From NCBI GenBank assembly GCA_030429705.1, contig JAUIES010000001.1, positions 62,001 to 126,000 of the forward strand: DNA of 64,000 bases, in the 5' to 3' direction. The position numbers and the translations under genes are program-made. Positions 44,470 through 51,875 of the stretch are shown in pieces. A model generated the notes under the pieces. That model had not been told where the DNA came from. It saw nothing but the letters and a program-made list of their open reading frames with translations, and did not search any database. Numbering within the stretch: the stretch's first letter is position 1; every line of letters begins with the position of its first letter. The stretch comes from Phycisphaerae bacterium (GTDB lineage: Bacteria > Planctomycetota > Phycisphaerae > Phycisphaerales > UBA1924).

Positions 44470-45480
44470 TCAGCTTCCGATGGGAGATCGACCGTTCGGT
44501 ATGGTTGCCTGGTCCCGGCGGAAGCGCGCCAAGGCGGCATCGACGAGTTGCCGGGCGAATCCCTCGTGACCGGCAGGATCATGGAGCAAACAGATGTCAG
44601 CGCTTCCTGGATCGGATGGTGGGTAGAACACGCCGCAGTTGGGATTAATCTCCAGCATGTAGGTCGTGCCGCTCGAATCAACACGAAAGTCGCATCGCGC
44701 AAAGCTCGCAGCCCCGAGAGCAACGAAAAACCTCCCGGCCTCGTCCTTCAACCGCGCCGCAAGGTCTGGATCAGGCACCGGGAACGATATAAGATTATCG
44801 TAATCGACCCACTTGAGATCTGCGTGCTTGAACGACTCGCCATCTGGGAAGCGGTACTGCACCGGCGTGTAGGCTTGGGGGCGCTTCGGGTCAGCGGGGT
44901 TCTCTGCCACGAGAACCGTGCACTCGATACCATCGATGTACCTTTCGATCAGGGCACCGCCGTGCCGGGTCATCATCTTGCGGGCTTGAATGCGCAGCCC
45001 CGCGGGCGTCTGCACGCGAGAACGGCGGCTGAGATCCACGCTTGCGTAGCTACTTGGATGCTTGACGAAGAGCGGGAAGGGAAGTGTCTGTGCTGCGCGC
45101 TCGATGTGGTCGGCGGTCGTCGCCACGACGCAGTCCGGCGTGGCGATCCCCAGTTGACGGCACACACTCTTCATCTGCATTCTTGACGGTTCGTAGCACG
45201 CCGACACGGCACCCACGAAAGGCACCCGCTTCTTCTCGAGTGTCTGGATGACCTCGATCCCCGGCTCATCCTGGTCTTCGGCGCCGTCGCAGAGATTGAA
45301 GAAGAGATCGAAGCCCTCATCGATGAGTTTCTCGACACGCGCCACACTCTGAGCCTTGCCTTTAAGAATAGCAACGCGCCAGTCGTGCTCTGGCAAAAAC
45401 GACCTAGGGTCGCAGGGCCAATCGTCCTCAGGAAACGGATCCGCGTCGAGATCTTGAGTGGTCAGCAGACAGATGCGCAT
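44470..45480 (-). CDS. ATP-grasp ligase, D-alanine-D-alanine ligase-like
   Basis: The 336-residue protein has an N-terminal pre-ATP-grasp part (MRICLLTTQDLDADPF, FDLFFNLCDGAEDQDEPGIEVI), a helix with PFVGAVSACYEPSRMQMKSVCRQLGI, and an ATP-grasp core ending in FARCDFRVDSSGTTYMLEINPNCGVF, where the Glu-Asn pair binds magnesium. This resembles D-Ala-D-Ala ligases and their uncharacterised relatives, but the substrate loops differ. It probably joins an amino acid or small peptide to another carboxylate with ATP. The gene lies between the tRNA and its duplicated 3' half, so it may be the cargo of a small inserted segment. Confidence 0.7.
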   Translation of the reverse strand: MRICLLTTQDLDADPFPEDDWPCDPRSFLPEHDWRVAILKGKAQSVARVEKLIDEGFDLFFNLCDGAEDQDEPGIEVIQTLEKKRVPFVGAVSACYEPSRMQMKSVCRQLGIATPDCVVATTADHIERAAQTLPFPLFVKHPSSYASVDLSRRSRVQTPAGLRIQARKMMTRHGGALIERYIDGIECTVLVAENPADPKRPQAYTPVQYRFPDGESFKHADLKWVDYDNLISFPVPDPDLAARLKDEAGRFFVALGAASFARCDFRVDSSGTTYMLEINPNCGVFYPPSDPGSADICLLHDPAGHEGFARQLVDAALARFRRDQATIPNGRSPIGS

Positions 45481-45842
45481 TCACTGATGATAAGCAAAAC
45501 GCATCTGCCTTGTAAGCCGTCGATCGAAGCGGCTTTTCAGCGCGCTGTAAAGCGCGTTGTGTTATCCCTGTTTCAACTGACCTGTCCCCGAGACCTGCTC
45601 CAGTCCCAATGCGAAAGAGCCGAGGCCTTACCTGCCCCCCATCGGGTCTCAGGATAGAACATACCGTATTCTGCACCCGACCGCTTGCCCGTCACTGGCA
45701 ATCGCTCGGTCTCCGGTTCGGATCCGGGCGGAGCCATTCTCGTATTCTCGCGATTGGTCTCGCGCCAAGTTGTGGCGCGTGAGCACGCTGCAGGTTCGAT
45801 GCAACGGAATCGAGTACGCTGTGTCAACGGGAGGATCGCATC
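45481..45842. other. 362-base gene-free region containing the tRNA fragment
   Basis: It contains a hairpin CAGCGCGCT-GTAA-AGCGCGTTG (45538-45559, one G-U pair), the 3' tRNA half (45700-45736), and the GGGAGG ribosome site of the esterase gene. No gene is found. Confidence 0.5.
45700..45736 (+). repeat. Duplicated 3' half of tRNA-Ile(CAT), att-site-like
   Basis: Thirty-seven bases match 44371-44407 (anticodon 3' stem through discriminator base) with three substitutions, and the flanking TT-TCG/TTCTCG context is also similar. There is no 5' half, so it is not a functional tRNA. Such 3' tRNA repeats are what site-specific integration into a tRNA gene leaves behind. Confidence 0.8.
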
Positions 45843-47096
45843 ATGCATCAGGTCAGGTTACCTCGTGTCATCGCACTGCTCACGGCATTGATCATGCTGG
45901 CGTTTGGCTGTCAACGGGCGACTGGTCAACCAGCGCGCGCAGACGGCCACGAAGCGACTCCTCTCAAGGTGTTCATCCTCGCCGGGCAGTCCAACATGCA
46001 AGGTCATGCCCATGAGCGAACACTTGGCTCACTTGCAGTTGACCCGGCAACATCCCCGATGCACGACGCACTGCACAACCCCGATGGCACTCCCCGCGTC
46101 AGCGAGCATGTGTGGATCTCGTCGTTGGGCTCGGCTCCAGCGGAAACGACAGGGCGACTGTCCACAGGCTTTGGTGCAGCGGGTCGCGGCCCGAAGTTCG
46201 GCCCTGAACTTGCGTTCGGGTTCACCATCGAGCGTCTCGATGAACCGATTCTGATCATCAAGACAGCATGGGGCGGCAAGAGTCTGCATACGGACTTTCG
46301 TCCGCCAAGCGCCGGGCCGTACGCGTTCAATGATGAGCAGTTAAAGTCGTTCAACGAGCAGGGCCGAGATGTTGATTTGCTTCGGGCGGAGGCCGCTGCA
46401 GCGTCCGGTCATTACTACGCGTTGATGATCGAACATGTCCGATCCGTCCTTGGTGACATCGCTCGCGTGTACCCTGACTATGACCCGAGTGCAGGGTACA
46501 AACTGGCAGGTTTGGTCTGGTTCCAAGGTTGGAATGACATGGTGGACCGGGGTGTCTATCCCGATCGTGGCAACCCGGGTGGATACGACGAATACAGCCG
46601 ACTGCTTGCGCAGTTCATTCGAGATGTGCGCACAGATCTCGAAACGCCGGATCTTCCATTTGTGATTGGTGTCCTTGGCGTTGGCGGTCCGTTCGAACAC
46701 TACGCTGCCGATCAGCAGCGATATATACCAATTCATCGCAACTTTCGTGAAGCGATGGCGGCACCCGCAGCTTTGCCCGAGTTCGCTGGATCGGTGGTCG
46801 CGGTTTCGACCGCATCATGTTGGGATCTTGAACTTGTTGGGCTGCGCGATCGGGAACGAGCGTTGCAACCGGAGGTCGACGCGATTCGAGTCGGCATGAA
46901 GGATGGAAACATGAGCGATGCTGGAGGATCAGTGGCGATCGAGCGGCTCTATTCGAAGCATTTCTCAGAGAACGAGTTGGTGCTGCTGCGAGAGAGCACA
47001 TCGAACGCCGAGTATCACTATCTCGGCTCTGCGAGGATCATGACCCGGATCGGCCAAGCGTTTGCTGAAGCGATGATCGAATTGATCGACGAGTAA
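45843..47096 (+). CDS. Sialate O-acetylesterase-like lipoprotein (SASA domain)
   Basis: GGGAGG nine bases before ATG 45843 gives a 417-residue protein with signal RVIALLTALIMLAFGC; the cysteine is the likely lipidation site. The SGNH/SASA carbohydrate-esterase domain begins with FILAGQSNMQGH (nucleophile Ser in GQSNM), followed by IIKTAWGGKSL and GLVWFQGWNDMVD. It probably removes acetyl groups from sugars in the periplasm or at the surface. Residues with catalytic Asp/His are expected near the C-terminus (SKHFSENE region). It heads a group with the PDZ/HEAT protein and the sulfatase, fitting degradation of decorated algal polysaccharide. Confidence 0.8.
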   Translation: MHQVRLPRVIALLTALIMLAFGCQRATGQPARADGHEATPLKVFILAGQSNMQGHAHERTLGSLAVDPATSPMHDALHNPDGTPRVSEHVWISSLGSAPAETTGRLSTGFGAAGRGPKFGPELAFGFTIERLDEPILIIKTAWGGKSLHTDFRPPSAGPYAFNDEQLKSFNEQGRDVDLLRAEAAAASGHYYALMIEHVRSVLGDIARVYPDYDPSAGYKLAGLVWFQGWNDMVDRGVYPDRGNPGGYDEYSRLLAQFIRDVRTDLETPDLPFVIGVLGVGGPFEHYAADQQRYIPIHRNFREAMAAPAALPEFAGSVVAVSTASCWDLELVGLRDRERALQPEVDAIRVGMKDGNMSDAGGSVAIERLYSKHFSENELVLLRESTSNAEYHYLGSARIMTRIGQAFAEAMIELIDE

Positions 47097-47124
47097 CACG
47101 CGCATTTTGACTGGAGACTGCTCT

Positions 47125-49575
47125 ATGAACTGCCTACCGATGTCGCCGCGTGTTTCTCAAAGCCTGGGCCATAATCAACTTCGTTTGCGACATGTCGCAT
47201 TGGCTGCGATATTGGCTGTTTTTCTGTTCGTTCAGGGGGGGTTTGCGCAGCCAGGAGTCGAGATCCCGGACTTCACGCAGGGTGATCAGATTCCAGACGG
47301 GGCGACCCACGACTGGAACCTGGGCCCCACCGGTGCTCGCGGGTGGATGTACAGCAACAAAATGGAAACAAGTGAAGCCCGCCAGGTGATGATCACCAGT
47401 GTTGATGCCGGCTCGCCTGCAGATGGTGTTGTGCAGACTGGCGATGTCATCTTGGGCGTGGACGACCGACCATTCGCCTACGACCCCCGCACGGAACTTG
47501 GTAAAGCGATCAGTCAGGCCGAAGCGTCGGACGGCGTGTTATCGCTCATCCGATGGCGGGATGGACGCACGACCAATGTCACGGTGCAACTGCAACTGCT
47601 TGGTGCATACAGCCCGACCGCACCCTTTGACTGCGACAAGTCTGATCGCATCTTCAAACTTGGTTGCGAAGCACTCGCTCGACAGATGAAAACAAACCCA
47701 GATGATGGGAATCCAATCGAACGGTCTATGAATGCGCTCGCACTCCTGGCAAGCGGAAACGAAGCGTATCTTCCGCTCATTCGGCATCAGGTCGAGTGGG
47801 CATCGCAGTACACCGATCCTGATCGCCGTGAACTGCATTCGTGGTGGTATGGACCGATCAACATGCTGCTGGCTGAGTATGTCCTCGCCACGGGCGACCG
47901 TCGTGTCATGCCTGCTCTCACGCGCATCACCACAGAAATCGTCGACGGTCAGAGCGAAGTCGGCTCGTGGGGTCATCGATTCGTACAGGCAAACGGGCGG
48001 CTTGCTGGCTATGGCATGATGAACGCGCCCGGACTCCCGCTGACTGTCTCACTCATACTGGCTCGTGATGCTGGTGTCACGCACCCGGGATTGGATGATG
48101 CCATTGACAAGAGCGCCCGACTGCTGCGTTTTTATGTGGGCAAAGGGAGTATTCCATACGGCGATCATCATCCGTGGATTCAAATGCACGATGACAACGG
48201 TAAGAACGGAATCGCAGCCGTGATGTTCAACTTGCTTGATGATGTCGAGGCTGCCGAGTACTTCTCGCGCATGAGCATCGCATCACACGGCGGCGAGCGC
48301 GACACCGGGCATACGGGCAACTTCTTCAACATGCTCTGGGCGATGCCTGGCGTGGCGATCTCGGGCCCTCAGGCGACGGGCGCGTGGATGGATGAGTTCG
48401 GCTGGTACTACGACCTCGCTCGTCGATGGGATGGGTTGTATATCCACCAAGGTCCGCCAGCGAAACGACCGGACAGCTATCGGGGGTGGGACTGTACTGG
48501 CGCCTATCTGCTCGCCTATGCACAAACAAACAAGCGCATCCGGCTGACCGGCAGCAAAGCGAGTATCGCTGAACAAGTTGATGTCGAGACTGCACGCGGT
48601 CTCGTTGATGACGGCCGCGGATGGAGTTCTCGACTAGAACTCTCCGGCTATGCAGATCGAACTGACACGCAGATTTTCGATGGCTTGCGGAGTTGGTCAC
48701 CTGTTGTGCGCATCAGATCGGCGTCCGAGTTGGCGCGACGGGAGGGCGATAGGGTCGACATGCTGGTTTTGATGCTCGATGAACCAGACCTGCATGCACG
48801 ACTCGGCGCTTGCCATGCACTCAGAGAACTCGGGGGTCGGGCGGCGAGCGCTGTGCCCGCACTTCGACGAACACTTGGTGCCGACGACATGTGGTTGAGG
48901 CTCAAGGCTGCAGAGGCGTTGGGCGCGATCGGCAAATCCGCGATGCCGGCCCTGCCGGATCTGCTCACCATGCTCGCCGATCACGACTTCGATGATGATC
49001 CTCGCGGACTGCAAGCGCGGTATTTATGCTTTGTTTTGTTCGATCGACGCAACGGGATGCTCGGCCGCTCACTTGAAGGTGTCGATCGCGGTTTACTTTT
49101 CGAGGCAGTCAAAGAAGGTCTTCGCAATGAAGACGGTCGAGCGCGAGGCAGCATCGGTTCGGTGTACAACAATTTGTCCTTTGAAGAAATCAAACCATTG
49201 TTGCCCAGTATCCACGAGGCGGTCATCGAGCCCGCGCCGAGTGGAATCATGTTCGCCGATGGCATTCGCCTGAGCGGACTTGAGGTGCTCGCCGAACACC
49301 GCATCGCAGAAGGTCTGCCGCTCTGTGTTTCGTTGATTGATCCGGGTCGTTGGGGCCTCGGAAATCGAATCGATCGATGCTTGAAGACGCTTCTGCTGTA
49401 TGGCGGTCATGCGAAGTCAGAGATCCCGAGGCTTCGTCAACTTGAACAGGATTTGTCTGCCATTGGCTGGTCACCCGAGAAGATTGAGGCGCTCAAAATC
49501 CCATCGCTGATTGAGGCAATTCAGGCTGCTGAAGATGGCACTGCGCTTCGTACGCTGACAGAGATTGATGGTTGA
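47125..49575 (+). CDS. Secreted PDZ and HEAT-repeat protein (DUF6288-like)
   Basis: ATG 47125 with GGAG nine bases upstream yields 816 residues with a signal/anchor (VALAAILAVFLFVQGGFA). A PDZ-like segment follows: YSNKMETSEARQVMITSVDAGSPADGVVQTGDVILGV. The middle is an all-helical toroid-like region (NPIERSMNALALLASGNEAY, WWYGPINMLLAEYVLATGDRR, GNFFNMLWAMPGVAISG) as in DUF6288 proteins. The last third holds HEAT units (VVRIRSASELARREGD, LHARLGACHALRELGGRA, WLRLKAAEALGAIGKS). The role is unknown, probably carbohydrate-related because the same neighbours recur in planctomycete sulfatase clusters. It lies 28 bases after the esterase; the downstream sulfatase begins about 45 bases later. Confidence 0.75.
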   Translation: MNCLPMSPRVSQSLGHNQLRLRHVALAAILAVFLFVQGGFAQPGVEIPDFTQGDQIPDGATHDWNLGPTGARGWMYSNKMETSEARQVMITSVDAGSPADGVVQTGDVILGVDDRPFAYDPRTELGKAISQAEASDGVLSLIRWRDGRTTNVTVQLQLLGAYSPTAPFDCDKSDRIFKLGCEALARQMKTNPDDGNPIERSMNALALLASGNEAYLPLIRHQVEWASQYTDPDRRELHSWWYGPINMLLAEYVLATGDRRVMPALTRITTEIVDGQSEVGSWGHRFVQANGRLAGYGMMNAPGLPLTVSLILARDAGVTHPGLDDAIDKSARLLRFYVGKGSIPYGDHHPWIQMHDDNGKNGIAAVMFNLLDDVEAAEYFSRMSIASHGGERDTGHTGNFFNMLWAMPGVAISGPQATGAWMDEFGWYYDLARRWDGLYIHQGPPAKRPDSYRGWDCTGAYLLAYAQTNKRIRLTGSKASIAEQVDVETARGLVDDGRGWSSRLELSGYADRTDTQIFDGLRSWSPVVRIRSASELARREGDRVDMLVLMLDEPDLHARLGACHALRELGGRAASAVPALRRTLGADDMWLRLKAAEALGAIGKSAMPALPDLLTMLADHDFDDDPRGLQARYLCFVLFDRRNGMLGRSLEGVDRGLLFEAVKEGLRNEDGRARGSIGSVYNNLSFEEIKPLLPSIHEAVIEPAPSGIMFADGIRLSGLEVLAEHRIAEGLPLCVSLIDPGRWGLGNRIDRCLKTLLLYGGHAKSEIPRLRQLEQDLSAIGWSPEKIEALKIPSLIEAIQAAEDGTALRTLTEIDG

Positions 49576-49621
49576 TGTTGCCGAGTTGCTGATTCTTCGT
49601 CAGGTGATAGACTCACCATCC

Positions 49622-51106
49622 ATGAATCCAACTTTCCTGAGTCGGTGGTGCCTGCTGTTCTGTGCCGTGTTCGTGTGCATCGCAAGTGGGCTCAGTGCTC
49701 AAGTCGTTCCGGCTGCAGCGAACGCTGAAGTTGAGCCTGCTCTGCCAAACCAGAAGCAGCTGAACCAAGAACAGTCGAACCAAGAACAGCCAAACATTGT
49801 TTTGTTTTTGATTGACGACATCCGTAATGATGTGCTCGGCTGCGCCGGTCACCCAGTTGCGCATACGCCGGTGATCGATTCGTTGGCTGAGCGCGGTGTT
49901 CGATTCACCAATGCGTTTGTGACGACCCCCATCTGCGCCGCGAGCCGGGCCAGCATTCTGACCGGTCTGCATGAGCAAGCGACCGGTTACACCTTTGGGT
50001 CGCCGCCTCTGTCGGTGGAGACTTGTCAACAAACCTATCCGGCAGCCCTCCGGCGCGCGGGGTACCGCACCGCGATCTTTGGCAAGGTCGGCGTTTCTTT
50101 TGCGCCGGGAGCGCGAAATGTGATGTTTGACGAGGTTGTCGCGATCTCTCGCAACCCCTATTTCCGTCAAGATGTTCAGGGCAACCTCCGTCATGTGGAC
50201 GACCTCGCTGCGGATCATGCGATTGAGTTCATCCGCCGAGTTGAAGCGAACACGCCATTCTGTGTCTCGGTGTCGTTCAACGGGACGCACGCTGAGGATG
50301 GCGACAAGATCGATCAGTTTCCTTACCCCCCGTCAGCTGCAGGGTTGTTCTTGAACCAACAGATGCCTGAGCCACGCATCTCGTGGGAGGATGCCAGAGC
50401 GATCACGCCGAGTTTTCTTGCTGACTCACTCAACCGCTCGCGCTATTTCTGGCGTTGGGACACGCCGATCAAGTATCAGATCAACATGCGCAACTATTTT
50501 CGATTGTTGGCGGGTGTTGATGCAGCGATCGGTCGTGTTCTTGAAGTGATCGAGCAAGAAGGCAAGGCCAAGAACACAATTGTAATCGTCACGGGTGACA
50601 ACGGGTACTTCATGGGTGAGCGCGGATTTGCCGGCAAGTGGTCACACTATGAGCCATCGCTGCGTGTCCCGATGATCATGACCGACCCGCGACAGCCACC
50701 CGACCAGCGCGGCACGACGCGTGATGCGTTGGTGTTGAACATTGATCTCGCCCCCACCATCGCAGAACTGGGTGGCGTTGATCTGCCTACGCCGGCTTCT
50801 CGGTCACTCGTTTCGTTTTTGCAGGGCGAAGCGACCGGCTGGCGCGACGGGTTCTTATGTGAACACCGATGGGCCCGGACGGACATTCCACGCTGGGAAG
50901 GTGTTCGCACCGAGCATTTCATGTACGCTCGCTACGATGCCGTGGTGCCAGCCTTCGAGTTTTTGCACGACCTGCGCGTTGACCGCGACCAGCTGATCAA
51001 CCTCGCGATCGACCCTGCACGCGGGGCACTGCTGGAGTCAATGCGAGGCCGACTCGAAGAACTGCGGGCAAAGGCGATGCCAAATTCGGCGCTGCGTGAG
51101 CCGTGA
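49622..51106 (+). CDS. Sulfatase (Cys-type, formylglycine-dependent)
   Basis: A type I sulfatase of 494 residues with signal peptide (LLFCAVFVCIASGLSA). The metal Asp pair is in LFLIDDIRNDV (65-66). The catalytic motif CAASR (105-109, in TTPICAASRASILTG) fits the C-x-A-x-R form that is oxidised to formylglycine. VIVTGDNGYFMGERGFAGKW supplies the later Asp/Asn and Lys ligands. The short Asn/Gln-rich linker (NQKQLNQEQSNQEQ) before the domain is unusual. The likely substrate is a sulfated polysaccharide, acting with the upstream SASA esterase. An ATG at 49565 inside the previous gene is in frame but would spoil the signal peptide. Sulfatase-maturing enzyme is not in the window. Confidence 0.9.
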   Translation: MNPTFLSRWCLLFCAVFVCIASGLSAQVVPAAANAEVEPALPNQKQLNQEQSNQEQPNIVLFLIDDIRNDVLGCAGHPVAHTPVIDSLAERGVRFTNAFVTTPICAASRASILTGLHEQATGYTFGSPPLSVETCQQTYPAALRRAGYRTAIFGKVGVSFAPGARNVMFDEVVAISRNPYFRQDVQGNLRHVDDLAADHAIEFIRRVEANTPFCVSVSFNGTHAEDGDKIDQFPYPPSAAGLFLNQQMPEPRISWEDARAITPSFLADSLNRSRYFWRWDTPIKYQINMRNYFRLLAGVDAAIGRVLEVIEQEGKAKNTIVIVTGDNGYFMGERGFAGKWSHYEPSLRVPMIMTDPRQPPDQRGTTRDALVLNIDLAPTIAELGGVDLPTPASRSLVSFLQGEATGWRDGFLCEHRWARTDIPRWEGVRTEHFMYARYDAVVPAFEFLHDLRVDRDQLINLAIDPARGALLESMRGRLEELRAKAMPNSALREP

Positions 51107-51185
51107 GCAATCTGGTGCAGTCACGCTTCTACAATCGGCTGTCGGTGTCTCGGTACATCTAGCGTTTGCCAGTCTGGAGTTGATC

Positions 51186-51860
51186 ATGTCGAATCCCGCG
51201 TGTCGCCCGGCGACACAACCCGCACGCGAAGCGTTCACCCACACGATCGATCAGGGCGACTGCATTTCGAAACTCGCTGAGAAGCACGGCCACTTTCCGG
51301 ACACGATCTGGCAGGATGACGGCAACGCCGACCTGCGCCGCGAGCGTGACGACATGAACATCCTCTTGCCGGGTGACGAGATACATATCCCGGCTATTCG
51401 AGCGGAACAACACGACGGCGACACGGAAAAGCGGCACCGATTTCGCCGCAAGGGTGTTCCGGCAAAACTCAAGGTGCGGATGATGGCACTTGGCGAGCCG
51501 CATGCCGATGTGCCGTACCAGATCAAGATTGATGGCACACTCGGCGAGGGGCAGACCGATGGTGATGGTTACCTCGAAGAGTGGATTGCGCCAACCGCGC
51601 AGGTCGCCGAGGTCACGCTGCAGCTTCCCGAGCGCGAGGAACGCTATGTGTTCCAACTTGGGCATCAGGACCCGATCGATCAGCCATCGGGCGTGCAACA
51701 AAGACTGCGCAATCTTGGATTCGAAGTCGAAGTGACTGAACGCCTGGATGATCAGACGCGGGATGCGTTGACGCTATTCCAGCAGATGAATGATCTGGAC
51801 CCGACCGGCGAGATCGATGATGCGACGAAGTCCAAACTCGACGAGTTGCACGGCACTTGA
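51186..51860 (+). CDS. LysM and peptidoglycan-binding protein, contractile-injection-system type
   Basis: ATG 51186 with GGAG six bases upstream gives 224 residues without a signal peptide. Domains in order: a LysM unit (FTHTIDQGDCISKLAEKHGHFPDTIW, ending NILLPGDEIHIP); a middle beta domain beginning HRFRRKGVPAKLKVRMM and QIKIDGTLGEGQTDGDGYLEEWI; and a C-terminal peptidoglycan-binding domain 1 (GVQQRLRNLGFEVEVTERLDDQTRDALTLFQ). This order, including the short W-x-DDGNADLRRERDDMN spacer, is that of LysM proteins associated with type VI secretion and related contractile injection systems (family knowledge). It converges on the large effector-like gene, 15 bases apart. Confidence 0.75.
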   Translation: MSNPACRPATQPAREAFTHTIDQGDCISKLAEKHGHFPDTIWQDDGNADLRRERDDMNILLPGDEIHIPAIRAEQHDGDTEKRHRFRRKGVPAKLKVRMMALGEPHADVPYQIKIDGTLGEGQTDGDGYLEEWIAPTAQVAEVTLQLPEREERYVFQLGHQDPIDQPSGVQQRLRNLGFEVEVTERLDDQTRDALTLFQQMNDLDPTGEIDDATKSKLDELHGT

Positions 51861-51875
51861 TTGTGCATGATTTGC

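Noticed and set aside
44408-45699. Full genomic island between the tRNA and its repeat
   Set aside because: No integrase, no marked composition change and only one gene; only the repeat and possible past integration are reported.
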